Source of the DNA: Amaranthus tricolor
Taxonomy: Eukaryota > Streptophyta > Magnoliopsida > Caryophyllales > Amaranthaceae
Length of the DNA: 64,000 nt
Reading direction: 5' to 3'
NCBI RefSeq assembly: GCF_026212465.1
Contig: NC_080063.1
Span: 7,241,202 to 7,305,201 of the forward strand
A program made the translations under genes and the position numbers. Under the pieces are notes generated by a model. It was not told the DNA's origin. It made no database searches and saw nothing but the letters and a program-made list of their open reading frames with translations. Shown here piece by piece: positions 24,791 to 37,108 of this stretch; position 1 is the stretch's first letter; every line of letters begins with the position of its first letter.

Positions 24791-25992
24791 TACCTTTACC
24801 TTTAAGAAAAATTATATTCTCTCCGTCTCATTTAATTTACACATAATTTGTATCTAAAATTATTGCATTTACTTTGCATCATTTTTGATAATGGTACGAG
24901 TACTTACAATATTTATTTAATATCATCCGCAAAGTCATTTTTTTTTCACTTTTTCATTAACTCATTTCATTACATCATTTGATATTTATCTTATTTATCG
25001 ACTACAAATTACACTTTTTTTTGGGGAAATTCCACGTGGTAACCCTGAGGTTTTGGATTTTCTATGTGGTAATCAAAACTTTTCAAAAATTCACGCAGTA
25101 ACATAAGGTTTACCATTTCACCTTATCAAATTGCTTTAATTTCATAAATTTCCCCCAAAACATAAACCCTAATTCTATCATCTTTCATCTAAATTACATT
25201 TTCTCCCGAATTCAAACCCTAGTTTTTTTTTCAATTCTTCATCTACTATTAAAGTAGGATTCCATTATGCAACAATCATAAAAACAACAAGAACAATCGA
25301 AAAATCCTGTACATTCGAATGCAACAATTGAAAAAACAACAAGAACAATAGAAAATACATAGCAAATCGATTTGGTAAATATTAGAATGCAACAACAATC
25401 AGCCTATGGTTTATTCAAATGCAAATTTGCACAGAAATTCGAGTCAATTTTCATCTGTTCATTTTCGAATGCAAATACATCATGTCCAGAATTTATTTTT
25501 TTTAATGTTTTTTTAATTTTTTTTAATTTGTTTCTTAGCCGGAACAAAAGAACGGCCAAAAAAAGAGATGCCTTGGTGCCGTAATCCGTTGCCAAATATT
25601 CTTCGATTATTCTTCGTTTTATCATCTTCACGCTTTTCGATGTTACATTACCACATAAATCATTTGTTTTTTTTTCTTGAATTCATGATTTATTAGTTCA
25701 TGAACCGACGATTATCTGAATTTCTTCTCTATTTCATTCTACCTCGTGTTTCCATTTTAGGTTATTAATTTTCTTGCTTTCTGATCTCTAGAATTCGAAA
25801 ATTTTATTGCGTAATCATATTCAAGTGTTTAATTAATCCACTCACTCATTTTATTTGATTTTGACCTTCAATTTTTTTGTCTATTACATTCAATTTACAA
25901 TCAGTTTCGGATTTTAATGACAATTAGGGCTTTCAATTTATTTGAAATTCAATAATTTGGCATCTCGTTGATTGATTCGTTTTATAATTTAG
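24791..25992. other. Upstream region and 5' UTR intron of SPP
   Basis: It contains a Stowaway-like CTCTCCGTCTCATTTAATTT at 24819 and, at 25023, a GGGGAAATTCCACGTGGTAA block of the type seen at transposon ends. An acceptor TTTAG at 25988-25992 precedes the SPP start exon. A 5' UTR exon and intron are therefore likely somewhere in this stretch, but the donor was not fixed. Confidence 0.4.
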
Positions 25993-26008
25993 GTGGATTT
26001 GTTCGATA

Positions 26009-29000
26009 ATGGATCGTCTGAGTTCACCTGCGCGTCTTATGATAGTTTCGGATCTTGATCATACAATGGTAGAGTAATTAATCACTTGAATTTCATATGA
26101 GATGTCACTTGGATTTCTGCAAGTTATTTTATAACATAAATGAAATTATTTTTTTATGTTAGGTTGATCATCATGATCCGGAGAATATATCTCTTTTGAG
26201 ATTCAATGCTTTGTGGGAGTCCAATTACAGGCATGATTCATTGCTGGTGTTTTCAACTGGAAGATCTCCAACTCTTTACAAGGAGTTGAGGAAAGAGAAG
26301 CCAATGTTGACTCCAGATATCACTATTATGTCAGTGGGTACTGAGATTACTTATGGTAAATCCATGGTGCCTGATCATGGTTGGGTTGATGTTCTGAATC
26401 TGAAATGGGATAGGAATGTAGTTATTGAAGAGGCTAGCAAGTTTTCTGAGCTTAAACCTCAGGTATTTGTTTTGCCCTGGATTTGCACTACTTCTTTAAG
26501 CTATTTGAATTTGTTAGTGAAGGGTAGAATCTACTAGTGACCCTTTGTCTATACTCATGCTGGAATGTTGTTGTGGACGACCACTGTGAGTGATTTATTC
26601 ATGTAGCTGACCTCCATTTTTCGGGTTTAAGGCTTTAGCATGAAGTTGCAATGTTTCTTCTAAACAAGTATATTTGCATATTTATTTACTTTTTCGGTCA
26701 ACAAAAGGATGCAAGTTGCTTTGGAGGGCAGAACCTAACATTTGTTGCAAGATTTACGTGACGGAGGAAGTTTTGTCCATGGAAGTTGTGGACATAGAGT
26801 TGCTCGGATGGATTAATCTAGCTAAATTAGATAGATTAATCTATCTTCACAAATTTTCACCCTGATGGTTATATGATTTACATTTTTGGGTATCTAAGCT
26901 TCTGAGTCGATGCAGTCTGAGACAGAGCAACGGGCACACAAAATTAGCTTTTATGTTGATAAAGAGAAAGCACAACAAGTGATGAAGGTTCTTTCTGAGA
27001 CATTGGAAAACCGTGGGGTAATAGCTCTTACTTTTAACTTAAATGTAGTTTGGTTTCTATTTTTCCAGGGCTGGATAATATGATGCAGCTTAGTTTCATT
27101 TTTGGAATTTGAGGGTAACTTGTTTCCAAAATTTGTGGCTTTTTACTATTCTTCAGTTGGATGTGAAGATTATTTACAGTGGAGGAATTGATTTGGATGT
27201 ATTGCCACAAGGTGCTGGTAAAGGACAAGCCCTTGCATATTTGCTTAAGAAGTTCAAGTCTGAAGGAAAACCACCCACCAATACCCTTGTGTGCGGTGAT
27301 TCAGGAAATGATGCTGAGCTCTTCAGTATTCCAGAAGTTCATGGAGTCATGGTTGGTTGAATGAGTACTTTCCTTCATGTAATCATATTTTCCGAAGGCA
27401 GGTGTGGTGATTTGATCTGTAGTAAATGTACGCAGGTCAGCAATGCTCAAGAAGAATTGCTGCAATGGCACGCACAAAATGCAAAAGGTAACCCCAAGAT
27501 TATCCATGCAACTGAAAGATGTGCTGCTGGTATAATACAGGCAATTAATCACTTCAGCCTTGGTCCAAGTATCTCTCCGAGGGACGCCATGGATTTCACA
27601 GAATGTCAGCTAGAGAATGTGAACCCTGGTCATGAAATCGTCAAATTTTACTTGTTCTATGAGAGATGGAGACGTGGTGAAGTGGAAAACTCTGAGTCAT
27701 ACTATGCAAGCCTCAAATCAGTGTGTGTATGTTATAACTCACCTTTCCCTTCCTTTCTTTAATTATCTGTGGTTGATTGCTATGTTTAATTGCAAGTCTG
27801 TCTATCTGTTTCTTATGCTTTTGTTACAGAATCTAAGCGACCTTTTTGTCTTGTCTTTTCCGGTGTTTGTTTCTGAGACAACTTGGTAATGCCACATTTG
27901 TACTCCTTTTCTTATGCCACTATTCCACTCTCATGGGACAACTGTGCCTTCTATAACGATTTACAAAATTTAATATCACACTTTTCACTTATTGTGATCC
28001 TTCTCTAATGACATATTCTACTTTTATTCTATGCAAAGTCAGAGTTTATTAAGAATCTGTTACTGTGAAACACAAATATAGAGCTTATGGTTATCAGCTT
28101 ATTGCCTTGGCGGGCAATGGTCATGCACTTTTTTGCCTTTGACATACAGATTAAAGTTGATTAATCTACATTTACATGTACAGACTTAATAAAATGTTTG
28201 AGTATCCTGGGAATTATTTTACAACTGTTAAATGCTATATTATGGTGAATGATAAGATATACACTTAAAGGGGACAATGATCTTGAGAGTGGATTTAGTT
28301 AAGAATTCTTTTTACTTGGGTGGAATTTTATGAGGTAGTCTGGATTCGGTATTTTTCAAGAAAGTAGAGTACAGCTGTAGAAGAAGTGTCATTGTTTAAC
28401 AATGTTGAACAATATTTATATTATGAGGCAAAAAAGGTTTTGTGATGGATATGTTTTTAAGAAGACCATGGTGTGGGCAGAATGATCCAGTTATATCATT
28501 AGACCATTTATTATAGCTTATATACATGTAAATCACATCATTTTTGTGTTTTACAGTGATGTTCTTGATAGGTTCCCATTTTACATTTTCTAATATTTGC
28601 TATAAAGATGGATACCATGAATGCTTACCGTGCTAAGTTACATATCTGCATATCCTTTCAGTTGGAGGATATGCATTTGGTGCCTTCTGTAAAAGTTGGA
28701 ACTTGGAAGCTTTTTTTCCACTTTAATGATTGTGAGACTTTTTTTCATCAACTTATGATATACTTTCACCTTCTCTAATATAGTTGCCACTGTCTTCTAC
28801 TTCCATCTGTCTTATGCGGTAATCTTTCAAGCATGTTCTATTGAGTAGTTCTTTTATGTGAAGAGCCACTTGTAATAATAGAAATGATTGGATTGTGTCT
28901 TAGTACGAGAGTGGAGAGTATTCATATTTTGGATAATATTAATTCTTCCAATTCTTTTATCTTACTTCTCAATTCCACCTTTGTAGCATCCTTCAGGGGT

Positions 29001-32000
29001 TTTTATCCATCCTTCTGGCGAGGAGCTCTCTCTTCATGAAAGTATAGATAAACTCAAAAAATGCTATGGAGATCGTCATGGGACAAAGTACCGGGTATGG
29101 GTTGATCGCCTGTTGCCAACCAGAATAAGTGTTGACGCATGGCTGGTGAGGTTTGATAAGTGGGAATCATCTGGTAAGAGTCCTTTCTCTTAACTAATAT
29201 AATTGGTTTTCCTTCTCATATTGAGTTGATACTTGTTTCGAAGTTTGTTTTCTCTTTTTTTCTTTTCTTATGGAGATGAAGAAATGTTTTTAAGTATATA
29301 ATTGTGATGTAAATTCTGCTGTTTTTCACCCTATCAATTATATTTCCTTGTTTTAGCTGCAAGTGGAACATATATTAATTATATGTGCATAAGTTGACTT
29401 GAACCAACTCTGAAAGATTGGAACCTAAACCTATCCCAAACTTAGCGGCTTTTTCAACCCATGTAATCAACATGAACAATCCTCTGTAGTTCTTCCTCAA
29501 CTTGATCTCCACTTTACTCAACTAACACATTTATATTGCCAATAACTTTGAAAAAACAGGGTAGTGTGAGGGAGAAACATAAATTCTTAAAGTGGACCAT
29601 AATAGTTTAAAATAGTCTAAACATACTAACTTGTGTATATGGTTTTGATAATAATTTTTTTGAATGAAGTTAACATATTAAATGGGTTTTGATGGATAGC
29701 CCATGTAACACATAGATTAGGCCAGAGTTGCGTTTTATAACCCGTTTAGTAGATGGTTTAGGTTTGTCTTGAGAATTTTCAACTCCTTTAATATCGAGCA
29801 TTCGAGTTAAAGTCCCCAAACACTAAACTAACTTAACTTGCCATATTTGCCTACTGTTTATAAATGATTAGAACATTGAACGTTGTAAAAATGTTTTGGA
29901 ACTTTATTTACTTAACAACTTTGCTGATTCATAGATTGTTTTTAAAAATAGATATAGTTTCTAACAAGTCGGAGAGAATCTGGTTTGGTTTAGGCAATTC
30001 TCTGATAGTTCATGTATAGATCAGCATTATGTAGTTTGGTTTAGAAGGATATCGTTTTTTAATTATGATATATGGGTGCATATTTTCCTTCGTAATAGAT
30101 ACATAATTTTCTATTAATGTACGCTGCAAATATTGTGCACATGAGTCATACTTTAGTGTAACAATTTGATTTTTAGGTTACTAATTAAGTGTCAAATGTC
30201 AATAAAAGACAATGGATCGGAGGTGGAAAAATGATTCTTCTGGTATTAATCACATTATTTCATCCTTTTTATATAAGCGCTTTTTGTGAGTAGCTATACA
30301 ATTAAAATAGAGAAATTATTTGGTACAATAAACTCAAAGGACGTTGAAGAAAGAAGAAAAGATTTTGCATTTTGTAAAATAAGGAGTGCAATTACAGAAA
30401 AGATATAGAAAAGGGTAAAATGTATATATATAATAAATTACATTTTAATAATTCTGATTTACAAATTAAGCGGCACTATTTTATGCCTTAGTCCTGTAGT
30501 GTAAAATGTATGGTCTGCATCACCACATGTGACCGTATTGTGATGTTTTTGAGCTTACATTCAATGGAGAAAATCATCGTGTGCATCATTGTATTGTGAC
30601 AATTTCAAATTCAATCTCTTCCCCCTATAGCAGCTATAAAGCTCTCCGGTGCATGTGCATCCATATTGTACAGATTATAAGGCAAAAATGAAAGGAATGT
30701 TTATCTTGACAGAGATACAAATGCTTATGACAGTTTTAACTATATAGTATTCTCATGTGTTTTCTTAAAATAAGTTGGGAGAAAGCCGTAGTTTTTAAAA
30801 GCGCACCAAAGGAACGCCTAGGTGCAAGGGGGACTTTGTAAAACCAAGGGTTACTCCCAACTTATATTAAGTTCAATTCAGGCTTTACCATTAGTCAGTG
30901 TCACATTTTCACTACTTGATAATAGTTTCTAATTTAGTTCAGTACTAATTAGTTGGGTAGAATAGACCCTTAATTGACAATGATGGAAATTCTATCAATT
31001 CACTCACCAAACTCAATTTGGTGTCTTTTTTTTCTCTTGTGAAGGTGTAACAATGATGGAAATTCTGACTATGAATTCACTTTGACATCAAAACAGAAGC
31101 CATCAGTAACTTCACCAAAGACCCCCCATTTGTCTTATGTATGCAATCCACTCTTGAACAAATTGAAAAGTTGAAAAGTTCAGTCATTACCCTCTAATAG
31201 AAGCACCAATGTATTCCCAACATGGTACGAACTTACATAGAGGTAGAATTTTCCACAATGAACTACTTTCGGAGTGAAATTAGTTGTTGAATTAAAAATG
31301 AAGAACTCATATGCATTGTGGGTTAATGAAAGAAGGCAAGCTTTCCAACCACAATATAGTTTTAATGCTATGGAATAAAAGGCTAGAACTGGTTTAATGA
31401 CTGTAATAATCCCCGGACTTCATATTTTGCCACCAAATTGATAAGAAGAGAGCAAAATTTGGCATGAGCATTGCCAATTACAATAAGCTATTGATATGAA
31501 ATCTCATTTACTTGATAATGTCACATTCTAAGATCCAGTTTATTTTGGTTGGTGCCTTGGTTCATTTGGAGGTGAAGAGAAGTTGGGTGAAACCTTCACC
31601 CTTGATGAAGGTGGTGTCTTGAAGGTAGTTTTCAAGAGGGGGTAATAGTTAAGAAGGTTTGCGGTGGTGATGGTAGAAGTGGCGGTTGACTTTTTCTCTA
31701 GGATATGGAGGGGAGTGGGAGGTAGGAGAGAAAAGGCAGGGGTAAATGGGTTTTGGTTCTTGTTTTTTTTCCTGCAAATGTGAACCGATTCCGTTTGCTT
31801 ATTATGTGGAAAACTGAATTTGACCAAAACCAAGACCACCTTGGCTTGGTTTTGACTAATTACTGTATTTGAATACAATTTATAAAGAAACAATTATATA
31901 CTTTGTTTTTATTTTTGTGTGTGTGGTGGTTGATTAGGGAGGGGGGTGGAGTTGTTTTGTGTTGTGAACGTTTAGCTTTAGTGTGTGAGCTAAGTAGCTA

Positions 32001-33921
32001 CATGATTTTCATTTGTTAGCAATATGCGAAATATTTTTCATGGTGCAATAAAAGTTTCTTACGGAAGCTTCCCTTATGATATTCATAGTCACAATTTCGA
32101 CGAAAATTTGAACAAAATAAGAAAAATAGCATAAAAAATTCTCAAAATAGGTATGGGGGAAATTTAATTTCCAAAATAAGCACGTAAATCTCCAAACCGT
32201 GGTAAGGAGGATAATAGCGAACAAAAAATAAGGTCAATAAAAGTCAAAGAATTTGTTTGTTGTTAGTAATATCGAACAAAGATTCTGGTCAATAAAAATC
32301 CAAATCTTCGTTTGCTGTTACCAATAGCGAACAAAGACTTTGACTTTTGTTGAACAAGTCTTTATTCGTTGTTAATAGCAACGAACAATGTCGGCTTAAG
32401 TTCAGAACACTCCCTATTCAATTGTGAAAATATCTTCCACTTAGATGATACCTCTCAAGCTGACTTGCTAAGTAAGCTCGAAGAGCTAGCTAAGGTTTGC
32501 TATGATGCAAAGACATTATTGATGATATTGCACTTGACATAGCAAATAACAACTTAAATTCTTCCGCGAAACCTGTTCTTAGTACTATTTTGAGATCCCC
32601 TAAAAGCTTGGGCAAGCCTCATGGTATCAAGAAGCCGCAAGCGAAACTATATTCCATGTCAAGTGTATGATTAAGAGAAAGTGTATGTTTTACACAAATT
32701 CACCCGCAAATCACAACTTATAAGCAGCTAGTTGTGAAAATTTGCCGGTGAATTTGTGCAACTCATACACTTTCTCTTCATACTTGACATTGAATCGAGT
32801 TTTGCTTGCAGCTTCTTGATGCCATGAGGCTTGTCCAAGCTTTTAGGGGATCTCAAAATAGTACTAAGAACAGGTTTCGCAGAAGAACTTAAGTTGTGAT
32901 TTGCTATGTCAAGTGCAAAATCATCAATAATGTCTTCTGCATCATAGCAAACCTTGCTAGCTCTTCGAGCTTACTTCGCAAGTCAGCTTGAGAGTTATCA
33001 TCTAAGTGGAAGATTTTTTTGCAATTGAATAAGGGTTGTTCTGGACTTAAGTCGACATTGTTCACTGTTACTAATAGCGAACAAAGACTTGGTCAATAAA
33101 AGTCAAAGTCTTTGAACAAAGATTTTGACTTTTATTGACCAGAATCTTTCTCTGTTCTTACTAATAGCGAACAAATTCTTTGACTTTCATTGACCTTGTT
33201 CGTTGTTAGTAACAACGAACATCCTCCTTACCTAGGTTTGGAGATTTACATGTTTATTTTAAGAATTAAGTTTCCGCCATACCTGTTTTGAGAAATTTTT
33301 ATGCTATTTTGCATATTTTGTTCAAATTTTCCAGTTTGGACTTTGGTTATTGATCGTATCCTATTGTCGGACTCTTCTACAGATCATTGTTCCTATACCC
33401 CATGCAACTTTATTCGATGGTTTTTTGGGTAATACCTGTCCGACAACTCTCCAAATTCGAATAGAAGACCCTCATGGATTTTGCTTCATGTTGAAGTAGA
33501 TTTCACATGGTTTTGATTGTAGCATTGTATATAAGTTCTTAAGTTGTCCTTTCCTATTTTCTGATGTATGTCAAGTTGCCACTTCTTTTAACACTTACGG
33601 GGCTGATCTTATTTACAAGAACAATCAAGTCTATGAAAAAGTTCTTTGATTTGCTTTAGTTACTGAAGTTTGGTTTATGTTTATAGGTGAAGAGTGCCAG
33701 TGTTGTATAGTTACAACTCTTTTGAGATCCAAGGTAAGTGCAATGCAAGGCTTTATTATATACAAGTGTTCATCAATACCATTCTAGTGCGTCATTTCTT
33801 TGAGTTTGCCCGCTTTGATGTGCAGGCAGCCAACTCCCTAGCCGACCTATTATGGGAACATGTGCATCAAACGTGGTTGGATGGATATGCTGCTAAAGAT
33901 AATAACTCATGGATGTTGTAA
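26009..33921 (+). CDS. SPP: Sucrose-phosphatase (SPP)
   Basis: Eight coding exons, 26009-26068, 26163-26462, 26916-27017, 27157-27351, 27436-27726, 28987-29173, 33687-33733 and 33826-33921, join to exactly 426 codons (425 aa plus stop), the usual length of plant SPP. The enzyme dephosphorylates sucrose 6-phosphate in the cytosol, the last step of sucrose synthesis after sucrose-phosphate synthase. HAD-superfamily motifs are complete: [12 protein letters not shown] with the nucleophile and acid-base aspartates, [30 protein letters not shown] with the lysine, and [14 protein letters not shown]. The C-terminal SPP-specific domain follows ([32 protein letters not shown]). The start [20 protein letters not shown] fits the family N-terminus. 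Intron 6, 29174-33686, is 4.5 kb and contains a dispersed repeat and a foldback element. Confidence 0.97.
29305..29515. repeat. Dispersed repeat in SPP intron 6
   Basis: It matches a split second copy at 62713-62809 plus 63399-63490, including TATTTCCTTGTTTTAGCTGC, TTAATTATATGTGC and GAACAATCCT. The second copy is interrupted by about 590 bp. No coding capacity was recognised. Confidence 0.65.
29516..32101. other. SPP intron 6, unassigned sequence
   Basis: AT-rich intron sequence. The minus-strand ORF at 31540-31893 is Ser/Thr/Pro-rich and not recognisable. No splice-supported exon was seen. Confidence 0.4.
32102..33331. mobile_element. 1.23-kb foldback element with a captured NLR coiled-coil fragment, in SPP intron 6
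   Basis: Near-complete palindrome: GAAAATTTGAACAAAATAAG at the left is mirrored at the right end, and pairing continues inwards for about 610 bp per arm to a short loop near 32725. The outer arms carry repeated TTGCTGTTACCAATAGCGAA-type palindromic units and TTTGACTTTTATTGACC blocks. The inner arms (about 32440-32690 and 32760-33020) encode, when the two copies are compared, [20 protein letters not shown], the EDVID-type motif of an NLR coiled-coil (Rx_N) domain, followed by ALDIANHN. Each arm has its own stops or frameshifts. Candidate 9-bp target duplications are AATTTCGAC and AGTTTGGAC (7 of 9 match). The element shares termini and units with 21701-22162 and 34821-35376. Confidence 0.7.
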
Positions 33922-34820
33922 GTTTCCATCCAAGAGCTGGTGATTTATTCCTTCGAATATAACCCATTTGCTATTGCTTCATAATGAATCTCATACTGTA
34001 GTGTATGATGGATGTACTGTAATTATCGTCTTCATAAAATGTAATTATCGTCTTCATTAAAAGAAAAACGTCTAAAATGCTCATACAATTTTTTTTTCTT
34101 TTCTTAATAAAACTGTTGACAATGCTTGCATAATCATGTCGAGATTTTAAAATTGTCAAAAACTTTGATATATTCTTTTTTTAAATCGACTAACGGTTAT
34201 AGTAGAGTTATGTGAATTTTCAATTTTCTTAGTTGACGAAGACTTCATAGTTGACTTAACAACATTAAAAGTTTTTTAGTCAAGATGAAGCAGCGCTGTT
34301 ATTTATCCTCTTTTGTGCCAATAGATTAATAATATTCAATCATATTCTTTTAATAGTCCCATTTATTTTTTTACACTTGCTGAGATAAAATTTTAATCTT
34401 TAATATTATTAACTGTATATAATAAAAATATGAAAAATTGACATTAATAATCCTTGTATTGAGACGGATGAAACAATATGTCACTTGACTACATTTTAGC
34501 TTATAGATTACATAACATACAAACTAAAAGTGATAAATAAATCGTAACCTAGAGTATTAGGAAGAATATGAGGGAGTATTATTATACAAAATCGGCTTAT
34601 CTTTACTCTCGTTCAATAAACATGATAGAAATTACATTACGAAAACAATTTAATTAAACTGAAATCCATCAAAATCTCACACCATACTTTTTTGGTTTAA
34701 ATATATCTCATAGTCATCAATTGTGTATTCCACACAAACCAGAGTTTGGGGAAAGGAAGGTAGTTGACAGACTCTATCCATACGGTACCCTTTCAGGGAA
34801 GGGCAAAGAGAAATACGTGC
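33922..34820. other. 3' flank of SPP
   Basis: AT-rich, non-coding, presumably including the SPP 3' UTR. No further structure was recognised. Confidence 0.4.
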
Positions 34821-35376
34821 GAAAAATTTGAAATGAATAAGCAAAAAAATATAAAAAATTCAAACAATGATAAAGTTTTGAAACTATTTCCCAAGATAAG
34901 CAGTTTTTTCCCAAAGCTGTGATTTGAATTTGTTCGATGTTACTAACAGCGAACAAAGAGTTAATGTCAAAAAAAGTCAAAGAGCCTGTTCGCTGTTATT
35001 AACAGCGAACAAAGACTTTCACTATTTTTTAACTCCAGTCTTTGTTCGCTGTTAATAACAGCGAACATATGCGAGTTAAATTTCCAGATATTCCTTCCTT
35101 CCTCATTTTCTCCCAATTCCATTAAATCCTAAAACCTCATTCGACCTTTGCTCTCTTATTTTCCTCCATTAAAACATCTTGAAAGCTTCAATTAATCCCC
35201 CCCTCTTCCAATCCAACACTAGTAAAGTGGTCTAACATATTTTTGCAGTTGTCTAAGGTATAATTTTTTTTTTGTTTTTAATACGAAAATTAGGATTTTT
35301 TTCTTGGGAAATAGTTTCAAAACTTTACCATTATTCGAATTTTTTATAATTTTTTGCTTATTTGTTTCAAATTTTC
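34821..35376. mobile_element. Foldback element of the same family, 556 bp
   Basis: The terminus GAAAAATTTGAAATGAATAA on the left pairs with GAAAATTTGAAACAAATAAG at the right (inverted). AAGTTTTGAAACTATTTCCC is present in both arms. Internal units GTTCGCTGTTATTAACAGCG are themselves palindromic and occur about three times. The arms are about 95 bp. The centre holds leader-like sequence with a possible splice junction (TTTTTGCAGTTGTCTAAGGT). No target duplication was found. Confidence 0.6.
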
Positions 35377-36001
35377 CTCAATTAATCTTCCAAATAGATA
35401 TGTGACACACAACTCGTTTGAGAAGACACGTCTAACTTACCACATATATTAAAATTTATATCTTAATAGAATAAAATAATAATTGATTTTTTCTTAACAA
35501 CTATGACATGCTGCTTTGTCCAATTACATAATGCAAGAATTTTAAATTTTGCAAAAACTTTATATTTTTTTTTGTAATCGATAAGGTTATAGTGATGTTT
35601 TGTAAATTACTCTATCCAATTTAGCACTAATGTTCTATTTGTTTTTTGCACACTATTAATCTTTTACTCTTAATTTGTATTTTATTATTAATTTATAAGT
35701 TAAAACATAGTCAAGTAAGATTTTTTTTGATTCGTCTCAATGCTAGGATCATTCATACCAATTTTCCATAATTTTTAATAATGCACAATTAGAGATATTA
35801 AGATTGAATAAGTGCATTGGATGGAGTGCATAAAGCAAATGAGACATTAATAGTGAATTGAAAGAAGTATCAATTTTGTTAGTTGTCTAGTTGACGAATG
35901 ACGAAGACTTGATAGTCGACTTAACAACATGGTATAGTGCGATAATCTAAAAAGAGATCATGTTTTGGGGCACACCAAGCATGAAAAACTAAATAAAACA
36001 A
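35377..36001. other. Intergenic gap
   Basis: AT-rich. It includes a Stowaway-like TACTCTATCCAATTTAGCAC at 35611. No gene recognised. Confidence 0.4.
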
Positions 36002-36397
36002 GGGCATTGTTATATATCGTCATCCTTTTCATTTTATCGCTACCATCCTAATGAAATTACAAATTTGTCCCTGGACTTAAAACTTGTTTAACAAATGTAA
36101 ATCGCACTTAATAATACTATTATCACTTTAAAAACATTAAATTTAAAGTATAAACGTAATCCCGATCATTTTTATCGCGACCCTATATATATTGAATTTT
36201 CAGTAGCACTCTTGTATGATATACGAATTCAAACATGGTACTGTCTCTCTAAAATCTCTCTAAAAACGTTCTTCGATTTTAAACAAGCTGTTAGTTGGAA
36301 TCGATTAACTATGGCTAACGAAAGCGAGTATTGAATTGGATGCGGTACGTACTTTAATCGATTTGACTCGGTGTATTTTTTTAAAAAAAAAATTACA

Positions 36398-36515
36398 GTC
36401 GCAAAAACTGGGCGAATGGACCACGGAGGAGTCGCACAAAACGTGCGACTGGACCGCGGTCCAATCGCACATTTTGTGCGACTCCTCCGTGGTCCACTCG
36501 CCCAGTTTTTGCGAC
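36398..36515. repeat. 118-bp near-perfect palindrome with GTCGCAC units
   Basis: It begins GTCGCAAAAACTGGGCG and ends with the complement. The two-fold centre is inside GGACCGCGGTCC at 36451-36462. Only three or four mismatches occur across the arms. Each arm contains AGTCGCACAAAA and GTGCGACT. The segment at 46004-46064 repeats parts of it in opposite orientation. It is GC-rich in a very AT-rich setting. Confidence 0.85.
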
Positions 36516-36614
36516 TCCATTTTTTTTTATTATTTACATTATTATTATGTAAATTATATAATATTTATTTAGTAATATATATTGTTGTTATGTTTTAATA
36601 TACGTTGTAGTAAA

Positions 36615-36827
<213 letters not shown>

Positions 36828-37108
36828 GTAATTTATATTATTAACATTATTATTATTACTTTGTTATTATTAATTTAAATAATTTATAATTATATATTGT
36901 TATTATTATTTTCTTATTATTTTATATTAATATGTTTTATTATTATTACAATTATTTAAATTTATTTTTTGTATTGTTATTATTTTAATATTAATTATTA
37001 AAGTAAATTATAATTTTTATTTATTATTGAATATTTTTATTATTAATGTTTGTATGTATAATTTTTTAATAACCTAATGTATGGTTTAATTCATATTTTC
37101 AATTTGCA

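Noticed and set aside
32102..33331. CRISPR-like array of regularly spaced palindromes
   Set aside because: The GCTGTTA/TAACAGC units are irregularly spaced, sit in inverted arms and occur in a plant genome; a foldback transposon explains them.
5924..33921. Functional gene cluster of ABCG22, CRTISO and SPP
   Set aside because: The genes differ in strand and pathway, are separated by large repeat-filled gaps, and have no biochemical link known to me.
36312..36343. First coding exon of the MULE transposase starting ATGGCTAACG
   Set aside because: A GT donor follows at 36344, but the reading phase does not match the next exon and an in-frame TGA occurs. Plausible but not supported.
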